Source: Euglena gracilis (lineage: Eukaryota > Euglenida > Euglenophyceae > Euglenales). Taken from it: DNA of 64,000 nt. The translations under genes and the position numbers were made by a program. A model generated the notes under the pieces. It was not told the origin of the DNA. It did not search any database and saw nothing but the letters and a program-made list of their open reading frames with translations. Positions within the stretch are counted from its first letter, which is position 1, and every line of letters begins with the position of its first letter. This document shows, piece after piece, positions 54,971 through 64,000 of this stretch. The stretch spans positions 40,084,654-40,148,653 of the forward strand of contig CP154957.1 in the NCBI GenBank assembly GCA_039621445.1, read 5' to 3'.

Positions 54971-56398
54971 CATTTCAAAGAAAAAACCCTTAAGTGCGAA
55001 TCCGGCTGCCTAAGAAAATTATATGGCTGTATATTTCCGCCATTCCAAAAATCAAAAATTTTCAATTTTGCCAAGAAGGATTTCTGCAATCACCAATGCT
55101 TGTGCCGTTAAGGAGGTGTATTTGGGGTGTGTAATTTTTTTCAAGTTTTTCAACAGAAGTTTTATTTTCGTGATGCTTTTATTTGCGGGGGGCCTGCAAT
55201 AAAAAATGTAATTGTATTTTTTATTGTATTTTTTAAGTGTATACACATATAAAGATATATGAACATCGATTTATTTCAAGCATCGAAATATTGTTCTTTT
55301 TGGTATCTGAGGCGCGGCCACCTTGCATGTACCAGTACCAGTATCTCCTTCCTGCTCTCCCTTCCTCCTCCCCTCTTTCTCCCACCTGTGCTTGACTTCT
55401 CTCGAGTGTTACCGTTTTTTTCCTGCACGTTGTGCTTTCGCTTAACTTGGTGGAGGCATTGCATGCATATTTCTGCTGTTATGTGCCTCTGAGTGCATTG
55501 TGTTTTCCGCATGTGTGTGTGTGTGTGTTTGTGTTGCTGGGCTGATGTCTTCCTAGCACTGAACTTATCTGAGAAAAATGTCGCATTTTGAACTGCATTT
55601 TTCTCTGTCCCAGAGTTATTGACCGTTGTGCCCCAAAACAGGGTTCCATCTTGTGGGGGCAGGGTTAACAGATTCCTGCAGTTTTACGGATCCTGGTTTT
55701 GGAAGTTTCTGATGAAACCAGACCAAAAATGTTTGAAGTGGATATGCTCCATATATATTTTTTCTAGATGTTTTATTATAGCCCCAACACCATTTATGGT
55801 GAACCCCTTGAAAGCCAATGGACAAGGGGACCAGCCACCTTTTGAGAATCATCTGGTGTCATCTGGAGTCGGTTTGATTTGTTGCTGAGAATGAGAATTT
55901 CCCCAGCGGGAAAATTGTGGGAGCTTGGTTCATGGGTGGTTGGGCCACGACGGCCAGGCGTGGGTGGCCCAACTTATCAATTTTACCTTGTTGAATACTT
56001 TTTGTTTTTGACTGGGCTGCGGCCGGCGATGAAATTGCGAAAACGGTTGAGGGAGTATGACAGTCCTGAACCCAATTTGAAAAGGTTGCTGGGGTCAGGG
56101 ATGTCACCACTGGGACAGTTTCCTGGAGGGTGTTCCTGCAGGTTGGTTTGCCTTTTGGGCCGTGGCCGGCTGTGGCCCAACCAACCGCCGGCCAACCTCC
56201 CGTAGATGAACCCCGTTATCCCCTGCATGTCTGGGGACCCGGTGGAATGCTTTGCGGGGTGTAGGGTCTTGGAATTCTTGTTGGGTACCCCCATCCTCGG
56301 GAAGAGCAATGGGCCCCCACTGAGCCTGAATGGCGGATATTTTCAGTTGCTGGAGGTCGAGGGCAGCCCCGTTTTTCTGCATGCGGCCCTCCTCACAG

Positions 56399-64000
<7,602 letters not shown>

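Larger units (their letters stand above)
51952..56028. other. Intergenic region with palindromic repeats, no firm gene
   Basis: The right part is dominated by GCGCAAA-type palindromes (52580-54970). The first 600 bp may contain the 3' UTR of the secreted-protein gene. An isolated pair of exon-like segments (53843-53878 and 53931-54057) is noted separately. AT-rich DNA fills 55000-55900. Confidence 0.5.

Overview
This window is nuclear DNA from a eukaryote with intron-rich genes. Coding exons are short and GC-rich. They are separated by long introns and spacers packed with G/C homopolymers, microsatellites and dispersed repeats. The gene content points to a flagellated alga or a related protist with a plastid. 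One gene carries a plastid-lipid-associated (PAP/fibrillin) domain joined to a DUF4346 domain typical of cyanobacteria and plastid lineages. Another encodes an axonemal dynein heavy chain. I do not commit to a genus. Splice sites are mostly GT-AG, with at least two well-supported GC-AG introns. All gene models came from reading reading frames, conserved motifs and matching intron phases by eye; nothing was computed or searched.

Layout, with every recognised gene on the + strand: repeat-rich spacer (1-3739); PAP/fibrillin-DUF4346 fusion (3740-7394); small two-exon POLD4, the fourth subunit of DNA polymerase delta (8816-9254); AT-rich spacer; unrecognised gene with probable coiled coils (11770-15592 or beyond); long repeat-rich spacer; nine-exon calcyphosin-like EF-hand protein with degenerate calcium loops (21346-25770); nine-exon cyclophilin of 179 residues (26811-33992); about 20-exon secreted protein with Cys/Tyr-rich units followed by four cadherin-like (tandem-95-type) modules (34492-51951); spacer full of palindromic GCGCAAA-type repeats; N-terminal tail exons of a DNAH6-like axonemal dynein heavy chain running off the right edge (about 56399-64000).

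The genes share no pathway. Two (the dynein and possibly the calcyphosin-like protein) fit a flagellum, one fits the plastid, one fits DNA replication, one is a protein-folding enzyme, and one is an extracellular adhesion-type protein. The most unusual structures are the fibrillin-DUF4346 fusion, the exon-phase-symmetric cadherin-like gene, a nested tandem duplication of about 1.9 kb inside one of its introns, a 1.0 kb fold-back element in another of its introns, and introns made almost wholly of TG/GGGTGT microsatellite.
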